DNA of 64,000 nucleotides from Novosphingobium capsulatum NBRC 12533. Its GTDB lineage: Bacteria; Pseudomonadota; Alphaproteobacteria; Sphingomonadales; Sphingomonadaceae. Positions 8,288 through 15,285 of the stretch are shown here, piece by piece. Position 1 is the stretch's first letter. Every line of letters begins with the position of its first letter. Position numbers and translations under genes: made by a program. The DNA is taken from NCBI RefSeq assembly GCF_001598375.1, contig NZ_BCYV01000014.1:62001-126000 (forward strand). The letters are read 5' to 3'. The notes beneath the pieces were generated by a model that was given only the letters and a program-made list of their open reading frames with translations, ran no database searches and had not been told where the DNA came from.

Positions 8288-9277
8288 ATGACCACCACGA
8301 TCGCGCCCTCGCGCCGCGCCTTACTGGGCGGCCTCGCCACGCTGGGCGCGCTTGCCGCCGCCAGCCCCAAGGCGAGCGCCGGCCCCACGGCGATCCACTA
8401 TGGCGGCCCCTCAATTCCGCTGTGGCCCGGTGCCGCGCCGGGCGCGCCGGCCATCTTGCCCAAGCGCCGGATCGAGCAGCGCAGCCAGAGCGCAGCGTTC
8501 GACGATCGCTGGCTCTATGGCGTGGCCACGCCCACGATCGAGGTGCGCCGGCCGGCCTATCAGGATGGCTCGGCCGTGATCCTGGTGCCGGGCGGCGGCT
8601 ATGGCTTCCTCTCGATCGATAACGAGGGGGAAGAGCAGGCCAACTGGCTGACCCAGCGCGGGGTGACCTGCTTCATCCTCTATTACCGCCTGCCGGGCGA
8701 AGGCTGGGGTGATCGTGGCCTGGTGCCCTTGCAGGATATGCAGCGCGCGATCCGCCTGGTGCGTCATCGCGCCGGCGAATTCGGCATCGATCCGGCCCGC
8801 GTTGCGGTGCTGGGCTTTTCGGCCGGCGGGCACCTTGCCGGCAGCCTGGCGACGCGCTTTGCCGAAAAGACCTACGCCCCGCGCGACGCGGCCGACGCGC
8901 TGTCGGCGCGGCCCGATCTGACTGGCCTGATCTATCCGGTGATCACCTTGAGCGAGACATTCGTCCACGCCGGTTCGCGCGACAACCTGCTGGGCCCCGG
9001 CGCCTCGGCGGCGGCCGCGCGGGCAGGCTCGGTCGAACAGCGGGTGGGCGCCGATACGCCGCCCACGTTCCTGACCGCCGCCTCCGACGATGGCCTGGTG
9101 CCGATCCAGAACAGCCTGGCGATGTATCAGGCCCTGCTGGCCAAGGCCCGGCCGTGCGAATTCCACGGCTTCGACCAAGGCGGCCACGGTTTTGGCGCGC
9201 GCCTGCCGCAAACCGTGCCTGCGCACGCCTGGCCCGACCTGTTCCACGCCTTTGGCCGGCGGCATGGGGTGTTCTGA
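8288..9277 (+). CDS. Exported alpha/beta hydrolase (BD-FAE / acetylxylan-esterase-like)
   Basis: A 329-aa alpha/beta hydrolase of the BD-FAE/carbohydrate-esterase type, which removes acyl groups from sugars or plant glycosides. PSRRALLGGLATLGALAAA at the N-terminus is a Tat signal. The oxyanion motif VPGGGYGFLS, the nucleophile elbow GFSAGGH (Ser178), the acid at Asp267/268 and FDQGGHGFG (His300) make a full catalytic triad. It follows the GH1 gene by 16 bases, so a de-acylation plus de-glycosylation pair acting together in the periplasm is likely. The acyl group itself is not readable. The stop is one base from the end of the convergent lipoprotein gene. Confidence 0.88.
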   Translation: MTTTIAPSRRALLGGLATLGALAAASPKASAGPTAIHYGGPSIPLWPGAAPGAPAILPKRRIEQRSQSAAFDDRWLYGVATPTIEVRRPAYQDGSAVILVPGGGYGFLSIDNEGEEQANWLTQRGVTCFILYYRLPGEGWGDRGLVPLQDMQRAIRLVRHRAGEFGIDPARVAVLGFSAGGHLAGSLATRFAEKTYAPRDAADALSARPDLTGLIYPVITLSETFVHAGSRDNLLGPGASAAAARAGSVEQRVGADTPPTFLTAASDDGLVPIQNSLAMYQALLAKARPCEFHGFDQGGHGFGARLPQTVPAHAWPDLFHAFGRRHGVF

Positions 9278-9278
9278 G

Positions 9279-10154
9279 CTAACCAATGATAGTAATATTG
9301 TCCGTAACCAGAACGTTGTTGATATGATAATTTAAGGCGTCGTAATAAATATCGACACTCCAGGTTTGTTCGGGAATTGGGTATTTTGCATGGTCTTTTT
9401 CGAAATCAATCGTTAGGCATTTTAGGTCGTTGAATTTTTTGCATTCGGAAACGCTTACAATTCTCCTGGAATTAACTGCTGCGAGATCGCCGCGAACGTT
9501 AGCTGTGCACTGGGGTGATTTGAAGCGGGTTGTCGGTTCACATTCCAGCTTGAAAGGTATCGGGCCTGGTTTCCTTGCTGATGCGACGATGGCATCGGCA
9601 AGGCGCACCGCGGGATAGGCTTGCTCAGGCTTGGCCTGAAACCAGGCATCGAGATCCGTGCGGCTTAGGCAGGCCTGTTCGAGGCGTGCCTTGTAGGCAT
9701 CTGTGGCCGGCTTGCTTAGCGGGGCAACGCTGCCCACGACGGCATAGACAGTGGTTTGCGAGATAGTGCTCGACTTTGCTTGCCCATAGAAGTCAACGTC
9801 GTAGCGTTGCGCGACGCAGATCCCTGGTCCGGGCCCTGCGTGCGGGCGCGAAAAGAACACGTTCCTGTATATGCCGGATTCCAGCAAGTCTTCGCTATGC
9901 GGGACAAACATTCTAACCCGTTCCGCGATCAGTCGCGGCGACCCTCTGAGCGACTGCATATCGGGCGCATGATACGCCGTCACGCGGGCGGGCGATCCGG
10001 TGTAGAACACCAACACAGTGTTGGGATAGGGGTCAATATAGCCCGCTTCCATGCTGTAGGATAACATGGCTGGAGGCTGTTCCTGCCGTTGGCATCCCGC
10101 CAGCAGGATAGGAAGGGTCAAGGTGAGCACCAGATTGTACTTTGCCACGCCCAT
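9279..10154 (-). CDS. Predicted lipoprotein of unknown function
   Basis: I do not recognise this 291-aa protein. The N-terminus has a short hydrophobic stretch ending in the lipobox LAGC (Cys21), so it should be a lipid-anchored envelope protein. Four further cysteine-containing segments (ICVAQ, QACLS, LECEP, SECKKF with KCLT) could form disulfides in the periplasm. There is no transmembrane segment beyond the signal. The 3' third is visibly richer in A/T than the flanking genes, a hint of separate origin. It stands alone: it converges on the esterase gene and has about 200 bases of empty sequence upstream. Confidence 0.75.
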   Translation of the reverse strand: MGVAKYNLVLTLTLPILLAGCQRQEQPPAMLSYSMEAGYIDPYPNTVLVFYTGSPARVTAYHAPDMQSLRGSPRLIAERVRMFVPHSEDLLESGIYRNVFFSRPHAGPGPGICVAQRYDVDFYGQAKSSTISQTTVYAVVGSVAPLSKPATDAYKARLEQACLSRTDLDAWFQAKPEQAYPAVRLADAIVASARKPGPIPFKLECEPTTRFKSPQCTANVRGDLAAVNSRRIVSVSECKKFNDLKCLTIDFEKDHAKYPIPEQTWSVDIYYDALNYHINNVLVTDNITIIG

Positions 10155-10363
10155 CGCCTGTCCCAGCTATTTCTCTTACGATGGCTACTTGGCGTAAATT
10201 TGCAGCGCCTGCAAACGAACGAGCGTAACACTAGCGCCAATCGACCCAAAAAATGCCAATCAAGATCGCGCTGCGCTTGTTACGGGCTAAACACGTTTCT
10301 TGGTTCTAGAAGGAATGGCGCCAACACGCTCGCGCAGCGTATGATGCCCGATCGCCGCAGCCC

Positions 10364-10717
10364 TCAAGGATCGACCGGCAGTTCTTCCATGCCGGGCGGC
10401 GCTGCGGGCACGGCGACTTCCACCACGCCATCGCTTTCGCGCACCGGGAAGCGGCGCAGGGATGGATAGGCGCCGCCGATGCAGTGGCCGTCAGCCAGGT
10501 CGAACCGCGCGCCGTGAAGCGGGCACATCAGCGCGCCGCGGCGGATGCGGCCGGTGGAAAGGCGCGCGGCGGCGTGGGTGCAGCGGTCGTTGAGGGCCAC
10601 GATCGCGTCTTCATGGCGCGTCAGCAGCACCTGCCAGCCGCCGACTGCGTGCACGCTGGCTTGGCCTTCGGCAATATGGTCTGCGCTGCCGATCGGGTGC
10701 CAGACTTGCTCTTCCAC
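10364..10717 (-). CDS. Rieske [2Fe-2S] ferredoxin-like protein
   Basis: A 117-aa stand-alone Rieske domain. Cys46/His48 (CTH) and Cys65/His68 (CPLH) are the two cluster-binding pairs with the normal spacing for bacterial Rieske ferredoxins. Such proteins pass electrons to ring-hydroxylating or other oxygenases. The start is GTG 10717, chosen because AAGGAG lies 7 bases before it. It follows the MDR gene by 31 bases on the same strand. No oxygenase is adjacent; the only Rieske oxygenase in the window is at 34354, so its partner may be elsewhere. Confidence 0.9.
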   Translation of the reverse strand: MEEQVWHPIGSADHIAEGQASVHAVGGWQVLLTRHEDAIVALNDRCTHAAARLSTGRIRRGALMCPLHGARFDLADGHCIGGAYPSLRRFPVRESDGVVEVAVPAAPPGMEELPVDP

Positions 10718-10748
10718 GGCGCGTTGCTCCTTGTCGGTGGTCGGTTGG

Positions 10749-11804
10749 TCAGATTTCCACCAGCGTCTTGCCGGTGGTTTGCCCCTGCATCAAGGCGATG
10801 AATGCGCCCGGCAGGCTTTCGAAGCCGTGGTGGACGTTTTCGAGCGGCACCAGTTCGCCCCGGCCGTGCAGATCATCGAGCATGGCCTGCGCCTCGGCCA
10901 GGCGATCGGCGTGGTCATAGGTCAGGAAACCGCGCAAGGTCAGCCGCTTGACCACCAGTTGCCATAGCTGCGTCACGCCGTGGGGATGATCGGCATCATT
11001 ATATTGCGCGATCATGCCGCATAGCGCGATGCGCCCGCCTTCGCGCATGCGTGGCAGGACCAGATCGAGCAGCGGCCCGCCGACATTGTCGAAATAGACA
11101 TCGATGCCCTGCGGCGCGGCGGCATCGAGCGCGGCGGCCAGCGCATCTGGCGCCACGCGGTGGTCGATCGCAGCGTCGGCGCCCAGGCGCTGCACCAGCG
11201 CGGCCTTGTCTGCCCCACCAGCCAGGCCCACCACGCGGCAGCCCATGGCGCGCGCCAGCTGCACCACCGTGCTGCCGGTGGCGCCGGCCGCCGCGCTGAC
11301 CAGCACGGTATCGCCCGGCCGCGCCTGGCCCACCGCGACAAGGCCCACCCACGCCGTCAGCCCCACCGGCCCCAGCGCGCCCATATAGGCACGTAGCGGC
11401 ACGCCCGGCTGCGGCGTAACGCGTTCCAGCCCCAGCGCATCGGGCGTGATGACATAGTGATCGGACCAGGTGCCGAGCACGCGCACCAGCGTGCCCACCG
11501 GCCAATCGGCGTGGCGGCTGGCCACCACCTCGCCCAGCGACATACCGGTGACCGGCGCATCGATCGCCACCGGCGGCAGGTAGGATGGGCGATCATCGAG
11601 GAAGCCGCGGATCGCCGGATCGACCGAGCCGACGCGCATGTGCACCAGCATCTGGCCATCGTCCAGCACCGGCATGGGGGTTTCCACCAGGGCAAAGCAA
11701 TCGGGCGTGGGCACGCCCACCGGCCGGCGGCGCAACACGATGTGGCGCACCGTTGCGGGCAGGGCGGCCATGGGGTGAGCAGCAGACGTCATCTGATCAG
11801 GCAT
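10749..11804 (-). CDS. MDR-superfamily NADP-dependent oxidoreductase (CurA/PTGR-like)
   Basis: The second CurA/PTGR-type enone reductase or quinone reductase of the window. Motifs are IVLRRRPVGVPT, DPAIRGFLDDRPSY, VSAAAGATGSTVVQLA for NADPH binding, and FDNVGGPLLD. The start is uncertain: ATG 11804 (MPDQM) is used here, while ATG 11837 would add 11 residues and ATG 11771 would remove 11. It is transcribed towards the Rieske ferredoxin and away from the NTF2-like/thiolase pair. The YCTA-N10-YAGGYGGCG motif stands in the shared upstream region. Confidence 0.88.
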   Translation of the reverse strand: MPDQMTSAAHPMAALPATVRHIVLRRRPVGVPTPDCFALVETPMPVLDDGQMLVHMRVGSVDPAIRGFLDDRPSYLPPVAIDAPVTGMSLGEVVASRHADWPVGTLVRVLGTWSDHYVITPDALGLERVTPQPGVPLRAYMGALGPVGLTAWVGLVAVGQARPGDTVLVSAAAGATGSTVVQLARAMGCRVVGLAGGADKAALVQRLGADAAIDHRVAPDALAAALDAAAPQGIDVYFDNVGGPLLDLVLPRMREGGRIALCGMIAQYNDADHPHGVTQLWQLVVKRLTLRGFLTYDHADRLAEAQAMLDDLHGRGELVPLENVHHGFESLPGAFIALMQGQTTGKTLVEI

Positions 11805-11867
11805 CCGTCTTTCAGCATTGTGTTCTTGTCTATCCATGCCTGATAGGCGCTTGGCCCGCTGTGGCGC

Positions 11868-11890
11868 TCTAGCTTTTTCGCTAGGTGGCG
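11868..11890. promoter_or_regulatory. Putative operator, YCTA-N10-YAGGYGGCG type
   Basis: TCTA, ten bases, then TAGGTGGCG, between the divergent MDR (minus) and NTF2-like (plus) genes. It shares the 12-mer CTAGGTGGCGTG exactly with the copy at 29453-29475. Confidence 0.45.
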
Positions 11891-11947
11891 TGGCGCTGGG
11901 GCGGGGCGATGATGGCGCAATACCCAGCGGGAAGAGGAACGCCGGCC

Positions 11948-12355
11948 ATGACGCCTGCCGAAATGATCGCCTTTGTCGATGAACTGTATGGCCTGACCGC
12001 CACCGGGCAATGGGATGCCGTGGCCGCGCGGCTGACCGACGATTTCGTGGTGGTGGAGGCCGATGGCCTGCCCATGGCCGGCACCTATCGCGGGGTGCAG
12101 GGCCTGCAGGATCTGTTCACCAAAGTGATGGGATTGATGGATGTGGTGGCGATGGACCGGGTGGAAACCACCGCCGGCGCCAATCACGCGGTGACGATCC
12201 TGTCGCTGCGCTTTGCCGATCCCGCCCTGGCGCCGGCGGAGCTGTGCGAGCTGTTCCGTTTTCGCGATGGCAAGGCCTGCGCGATCATTCCCTATTACTT
12301 CGATCCGGCGCCCGTGCTGGCCGCTACTGCTGCCAAGCGCGCCGCGCTGGCCTGA
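11948..12355 (+). CDS. NTF2-like / SnoaL-type protein
   Basis: A 135-aa NTF2-fold protein. It begins MTPAEMIAFVDELYGLTATGQWDAVAARLTDDFVV, the usual first helix and strand of this fold, and ends ELFRFRDGKACAIIPYYFD. The latter matches the C-terminal sheet of SnoaL-like proteins. ATG 11948 has GAAGAGGAA upstream; an earlier Met at 11885 would add a poorly conserved stretch. It lies 21 bases before the thiolase gene and is divergent from an MDR. A role as hydratase, isomerase or binding protein for a pathway intermediate is possible but not shown. Confidence 0.82.
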   Translation: MTPAEMIAFVDELYGLTATGQWDAVAARLTDDFVVVEADGLPMAGTYRGVQGLQDLFTKVMGLMDVVAMDRVETTAGANHAVTILSLRFADPALAPAELCELFRFRDGKACAIIPYYFDPAPVLAATAAKRAALA

Positions 12356-12376
12356 CCTCCAAGGACCATCACGACC

Positions 12377-13567
12377 ATGACCGACAAGCCCGACGACATC
12401 ATGATCCTTGGCCCGGTGCGCACCGCCATCGGGGATTTTGGCGGCGCGCTGAAAAGTTTTGCCGCGGCCGAGCTGGGCGCGCGCGTGATGGCCGAGGCGG
12501 TGCGCCGGGCGGGCCTGGCGCCACAGGACGTGGAGCACGTGGTGATGGGGCAGGTGATCCCGTCGAGCGGCAAGGACGCCTATCTGGCGCGCGCCGCCGC
12601 GCTCAAGGCCGGGGTGCCGGTGGAGGTGCCGGCCTTGACCGTCAATCGCCTATGCGGATCGGGGCTGCAGGCGGTGATCTCGGCGGCGCAGATGATGCAG
12701 TTGGGCGAGGCGGAGATTACCCTGGCGGGTGGCGCGGAAAGCATGTCGAACACGCCCTATCACGATCATGGCCAGCGCTGGGGCCGCAAGATGGGCGATG
12801 CCACGCTGGTCGATGCGCTGGTGGAAACGCTGTCTGATCCGCTCGATGGCTGCCACATGGGGATCACGGCGGAAAACATTGCCGCGCGCCACGATATTTC
12901 GCGCGCGGACCAGGATGCGCTGGCAGCGCAAGGCCATGCCCGCGCCCTGCGCGCGATTGCCGAAGGGCGATTTGTCGAACAGATCCTGCCGATCGAGCTG
13001 GTGACGCGCAAGGGCACGACGGTGTTCGATACCGACGAGCACCCGCGCGCCGGCACCACGGCCGAGGCGCTGGCTGGCATGAAGCCGGCATTCCGCAAGG
13101 ATGGCACCGTCACCGCGGCGAATGCCAGCGGTATCAACGATGGCGCGGCGGCCATGGTCCTGGCGCGGCGCAGCGTGGCACAGCAGCGCGGCCTGGCGCC
13201 GATCGCGCGCATCGTCAGCTGGGGTCACGCCGGGGTGGAGCCAGCCTATATGGGCATGGGCCCGGTCAAGGCCGTGCCGATTGCCCTGGCCCGCGCCGGG
13301 CTGACCCTGGCCGATATCGACGTGATCGAGGCGAATGAGGCCTTTGCCGCGCAGGCGCTGGCGGTCTCGCGCACGCTCGGGTTCGATAGCGAGCGCGTCA
13401 ATCCCAACGGCAGCGGTATTGCCCTGGGCCATCCGGTGGGGGCAACCGGCGCGATCCTGGTGGTCAAGGCTGCGCACGAATTGCGCCGCACGGGCGGCCG
13501 GCGTGCGCTGGTCACGATGTGCATCGGTGGCGGACAGGGTATCGCCATGGTAATCGAAGCGGCCTGA
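12377..13567 (+). CDS. Thiolase (acetyl-CoA C-acyltransferase)
   Basis: A 396-aa thiolase II-type enzyme that cleaves 3-ketoacyl-CoA with CoA, or condenses two acyl-CoAs. The full catalytic set is visible: Cys93 in NRLCGSGLQ, His352 in GHPVGATG and Cys382 in TMCIGGGQG. The length is normal. ATG 12377 follows AAGGA. The NTF2-like gene lies directly upstream in the same direction. Downstream is the malonyl-CoA decarboxylase gene, so both could feed acetyl-CoA to central metabolism. A second thiolase is at 56804. Confidence 0.93.
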   Translation: MTDKPDDIMILGPVRTAIGDFGGALKSFAAAELGARVMAEAVRRAGLAPQDVEHVVMGQVIPSSGKDAYLARAAALKAGVPVEVPALTVNRLCGSGLQAVISAAQMMQLGEAEITLAGGAESMSNTPYHDHGQRWGRKMGDATLVDALVETLSDPLDGCHMGITAENIAARHDISRADQDALAAQGHARALRAIAEGRFVEQILPIELVTRKGTTVFDTDEHPRAGTTAEALAGMKPAFRKDGTVTAANASGINDGAAAMVLARRSVAQQRGLAPIARIVSWGHAGVEPAYMGMGPVKAVPIALARAGLTLADIDVIEANEAFAAQALAVSRTLGFDSERVNPNGSGIALGHPVGATGAILVVKAAHELRRTGGRRALVTMCIGGGQGIAMVIEAA

Positions 13568-13626
13568 TCATATGCACGATTATTGAAAACGCCATATTGC
13601 GTATGCGGTGGTGCGATTAAATGCGA

Positions 13627-13640
13627 TAGTGTATATCCAA
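13627..13640 (+). promoter_or_regulatory. TAGTGTAT-type site upstream of malonyl-CoA decarboxylase
   Basis: TAGTGTATATCCAA, 34 bases before the decarboxylase start. It is nearly the same as sites at 20900-20913 (TAGTGTATGCAAGA) and, on the minus strand, 22911-22922 (TAGTGTATGCCA). A further GTATGC lies at 13601. This is a candidate operator for the GntR regulator at 20937. Confidence 0.45.
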
Positions 13641-13659
13641 GGCCGGATATCGGCCTTGG
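13637..13659 (+). promoter_or_regulatory. Palindrome overlapping the leader of malonyl-CoA decarboxylase
   Basis: CCAAGGCCG (13637-13645) and CGGCCTTGG (13651-13659) form a perfect 9-bp inverted repeat with a 5-base centre. The right arm touches the GGGAG ribosome-binding site (13658-13662). It can act as a DNA operator or as an RNA hairpin that limits translation. Confidence 0.5.
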
Positions 13660-13673
13660 GAGAATCACGCGCC

Positions 13674-15035
13674 ATGCCGCTCGACCGATCGCGCCTTGCC
13701 CGCGACATTCTCGAAAGCCTGTTTCAACGCTGGCGCCGCCCGGTCGCCGGCAAGGGTGCGCCGGGCGTGGCTGCGGTGCCAGCCGATGCGCCGCTCATCG
13801 ATCGTGCCGCAGCCCTGCTGGAAGAACGCAGCCAGTCTTCGGGCGTGCATCTGGCGGCTGGCATCCTGGCTGATTATGCCGCGTGCGACGATGCCGGGCG
13901 CCACGCGTTCCTGCGCGCCCTTGCCACGCGCTTTGCCCCCGATCCGCAGGCCATTCGTGCGGCGCTCGATGCGCATGATGCCGATCCCAGCCCGGCGCGC
14001 CTGTCGGCAGTGACCCGCGCGGCAGAGGCGCCGCGCCAGGAGGTCTTGCGCCGGCTGAACCAGGCGCCGGCCGGCACGGCGGCGCTGGTGGCGATGCGGG
14101 CCGATCTGCTGCGCCACTTGCCGCAAGACCCGATGCTGGCGCCGCTGGAAGACGATCTCGTGCATCTGTTGCGCTCGTGGTTCAACCGCGGATTCCTGGT
14201 GCTGCGGCGCATCGACTGGAGCAGCCCGGCCGATCTGCTGGAGCGGATCATCCGCTATGAGGCGGTGCATTCCATCGCCACCTGGGACGATCTGCGCGCC
14301 CGCCTGCTGCCGGCTGATCGGCGCTGCTATGGCTTTTTTCATCCCGCGCTTGGCGACGAGCCGCTGATCTTCGTGGAGGTGGCGCTGTGCGCGCAAGTGC
14401 CGGATTCGATTGGCGCGCTGTTGGCGCAAGACCGCGCCGTGCTCGATCCGCAAGCGGCGCGCGTGGCGGTGTTCTATTCGATATCCAACTGCCAGGCGGG
14501 CCTGGCCGGGATCAGCTTTGGCCAGTTCCTGATCAAGCAGGTGGTCGAGGATCTCGGCGCCGAATTTCCCGGCCTGGAAAGCTATGTGACGCTTTCGCCG
14601 ATCCCCGGATTTGCCCGCTGGCTGCGGGATGCGGCGGCCAAGGGCGATGCGGCGGCCGGGCAGGCCCTGGCACAAGGCGCGCCCGATGCCGGCTGGGCAG
14701 GGGATGATCCCCGCCGCCACGCGCTGATGCGGCTGGGCGCGCGCTATCTGCTGGCCGAGCGCGATGGGCGCGGGCGGCTGCGCGATCCGGTGGCGCGTTT
14801 CCATGTCGGCAATGGCGCGCGGGTAGAGCGGCTGTGCTGGCTGGCCGACACCAGCCCGCGCGGGATGAAGCAATCGCTGGGGCTGATGGTCAACTACCTC
14901 TACGATCTTGCCAGCGTGGAGGCCAACCACAACGCCTATGCCCGCCACCGCGTGGTCAATGCCAGCGGCGCGATGCACGCACTCTTGGCGCCGGAGCGAC
15001 ACACGCATGCCAAATTGGTATTGCCAGCTGCCTGA
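13674..15035 (+). CDS. matA: Malonyl-CoA decarboxylase
   Basis: A 453-aa malonyl-CoA decarboxylase, which turns malonyl-CoA into acetyl-CoA and CO2. The family is clear from FFHPALGDEPLIFVEVAL, VFYSISNCQAGLAGISFGQF and ESYVTLSPIPGFARWL in the C-terminal catalytic half. The Ser region at 269-271 and His377 (FHVGNGA) correspond to the catalytic Ser/His pair of the family, and DTSPRGMKQSLGLMVNYLYD follows. An N-terminal helical domain of about 200 residues is present. ATG 13674 follows GGGAG. It belongs functionally with the malonyl-CoA synthetase at 19269 and with madLM, though two other genes separate them. Confidence 0.93.
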   Translation: MPLDRSRLARDILESLFQRWRRPVAGKGAPGVAAVPADAPLIDRAAALLEERSQSSGVHLAAGILADYAACDDAGRHAFLRALATRFAPDPQAIRAALDAHDADPSPARLSAVTRAAEAPRQEVLRRLNQAPAGTAALVAMRADLLRHLPQDPMLAPLEDDLVHLLRSWFNRGFLVLRRIDWSSPADLLERIIRYEAVHSIATWDDLRARLLPADRRCYGFFHPALGDEPLIFVEVALCAQVPDSIGALLAQDRAVLDPQAARVAVFYSISNCQAGLAGISFGQFLIKQVVEDLGAEFPGLESYVTLSPIPGFARWLRDAAAKGDAAAGQALAQGAPDAGWAGDDPRRHALMRLGARYLLAERDGRGRLRDPVARFHVGNGARVERLCWLADTSPRGMKQSLGLMVNYLYDLASVEANHNAYARHRVVNASGAMHALLAPERHTHAKLVLPAA

Positions 15036-15285
15036 CCTGTTTTGCTGCTCTGTTAAGCCAGATGGTGGGCGCAACACGGCGTCTTGCCCGATCGCGCGCG
15101 GCATATGCTGCATTCTCGCCACATATTCGGCTTTGACTGCGGCGTGGCAACGCCGACTTTGACGCCTTTGCATGCATGAAACAGATGGATAACGATAAAA
15201 TGAATTGATTTCCGTTCTCCCTAAAACCAAGTCAAGGATATTGGTAAGGCCAAAATGTGTGGCCAAATTAATGAGGGAGGAACCT

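Noticed and set aside
10155-10363. Possible small gene between the lipoprotein and the Rieske ferredoxin
   Set aside because: No frame with a start, a ribosome-binding site and protein-like composition is visible; the stretch looks like upstream control region only.
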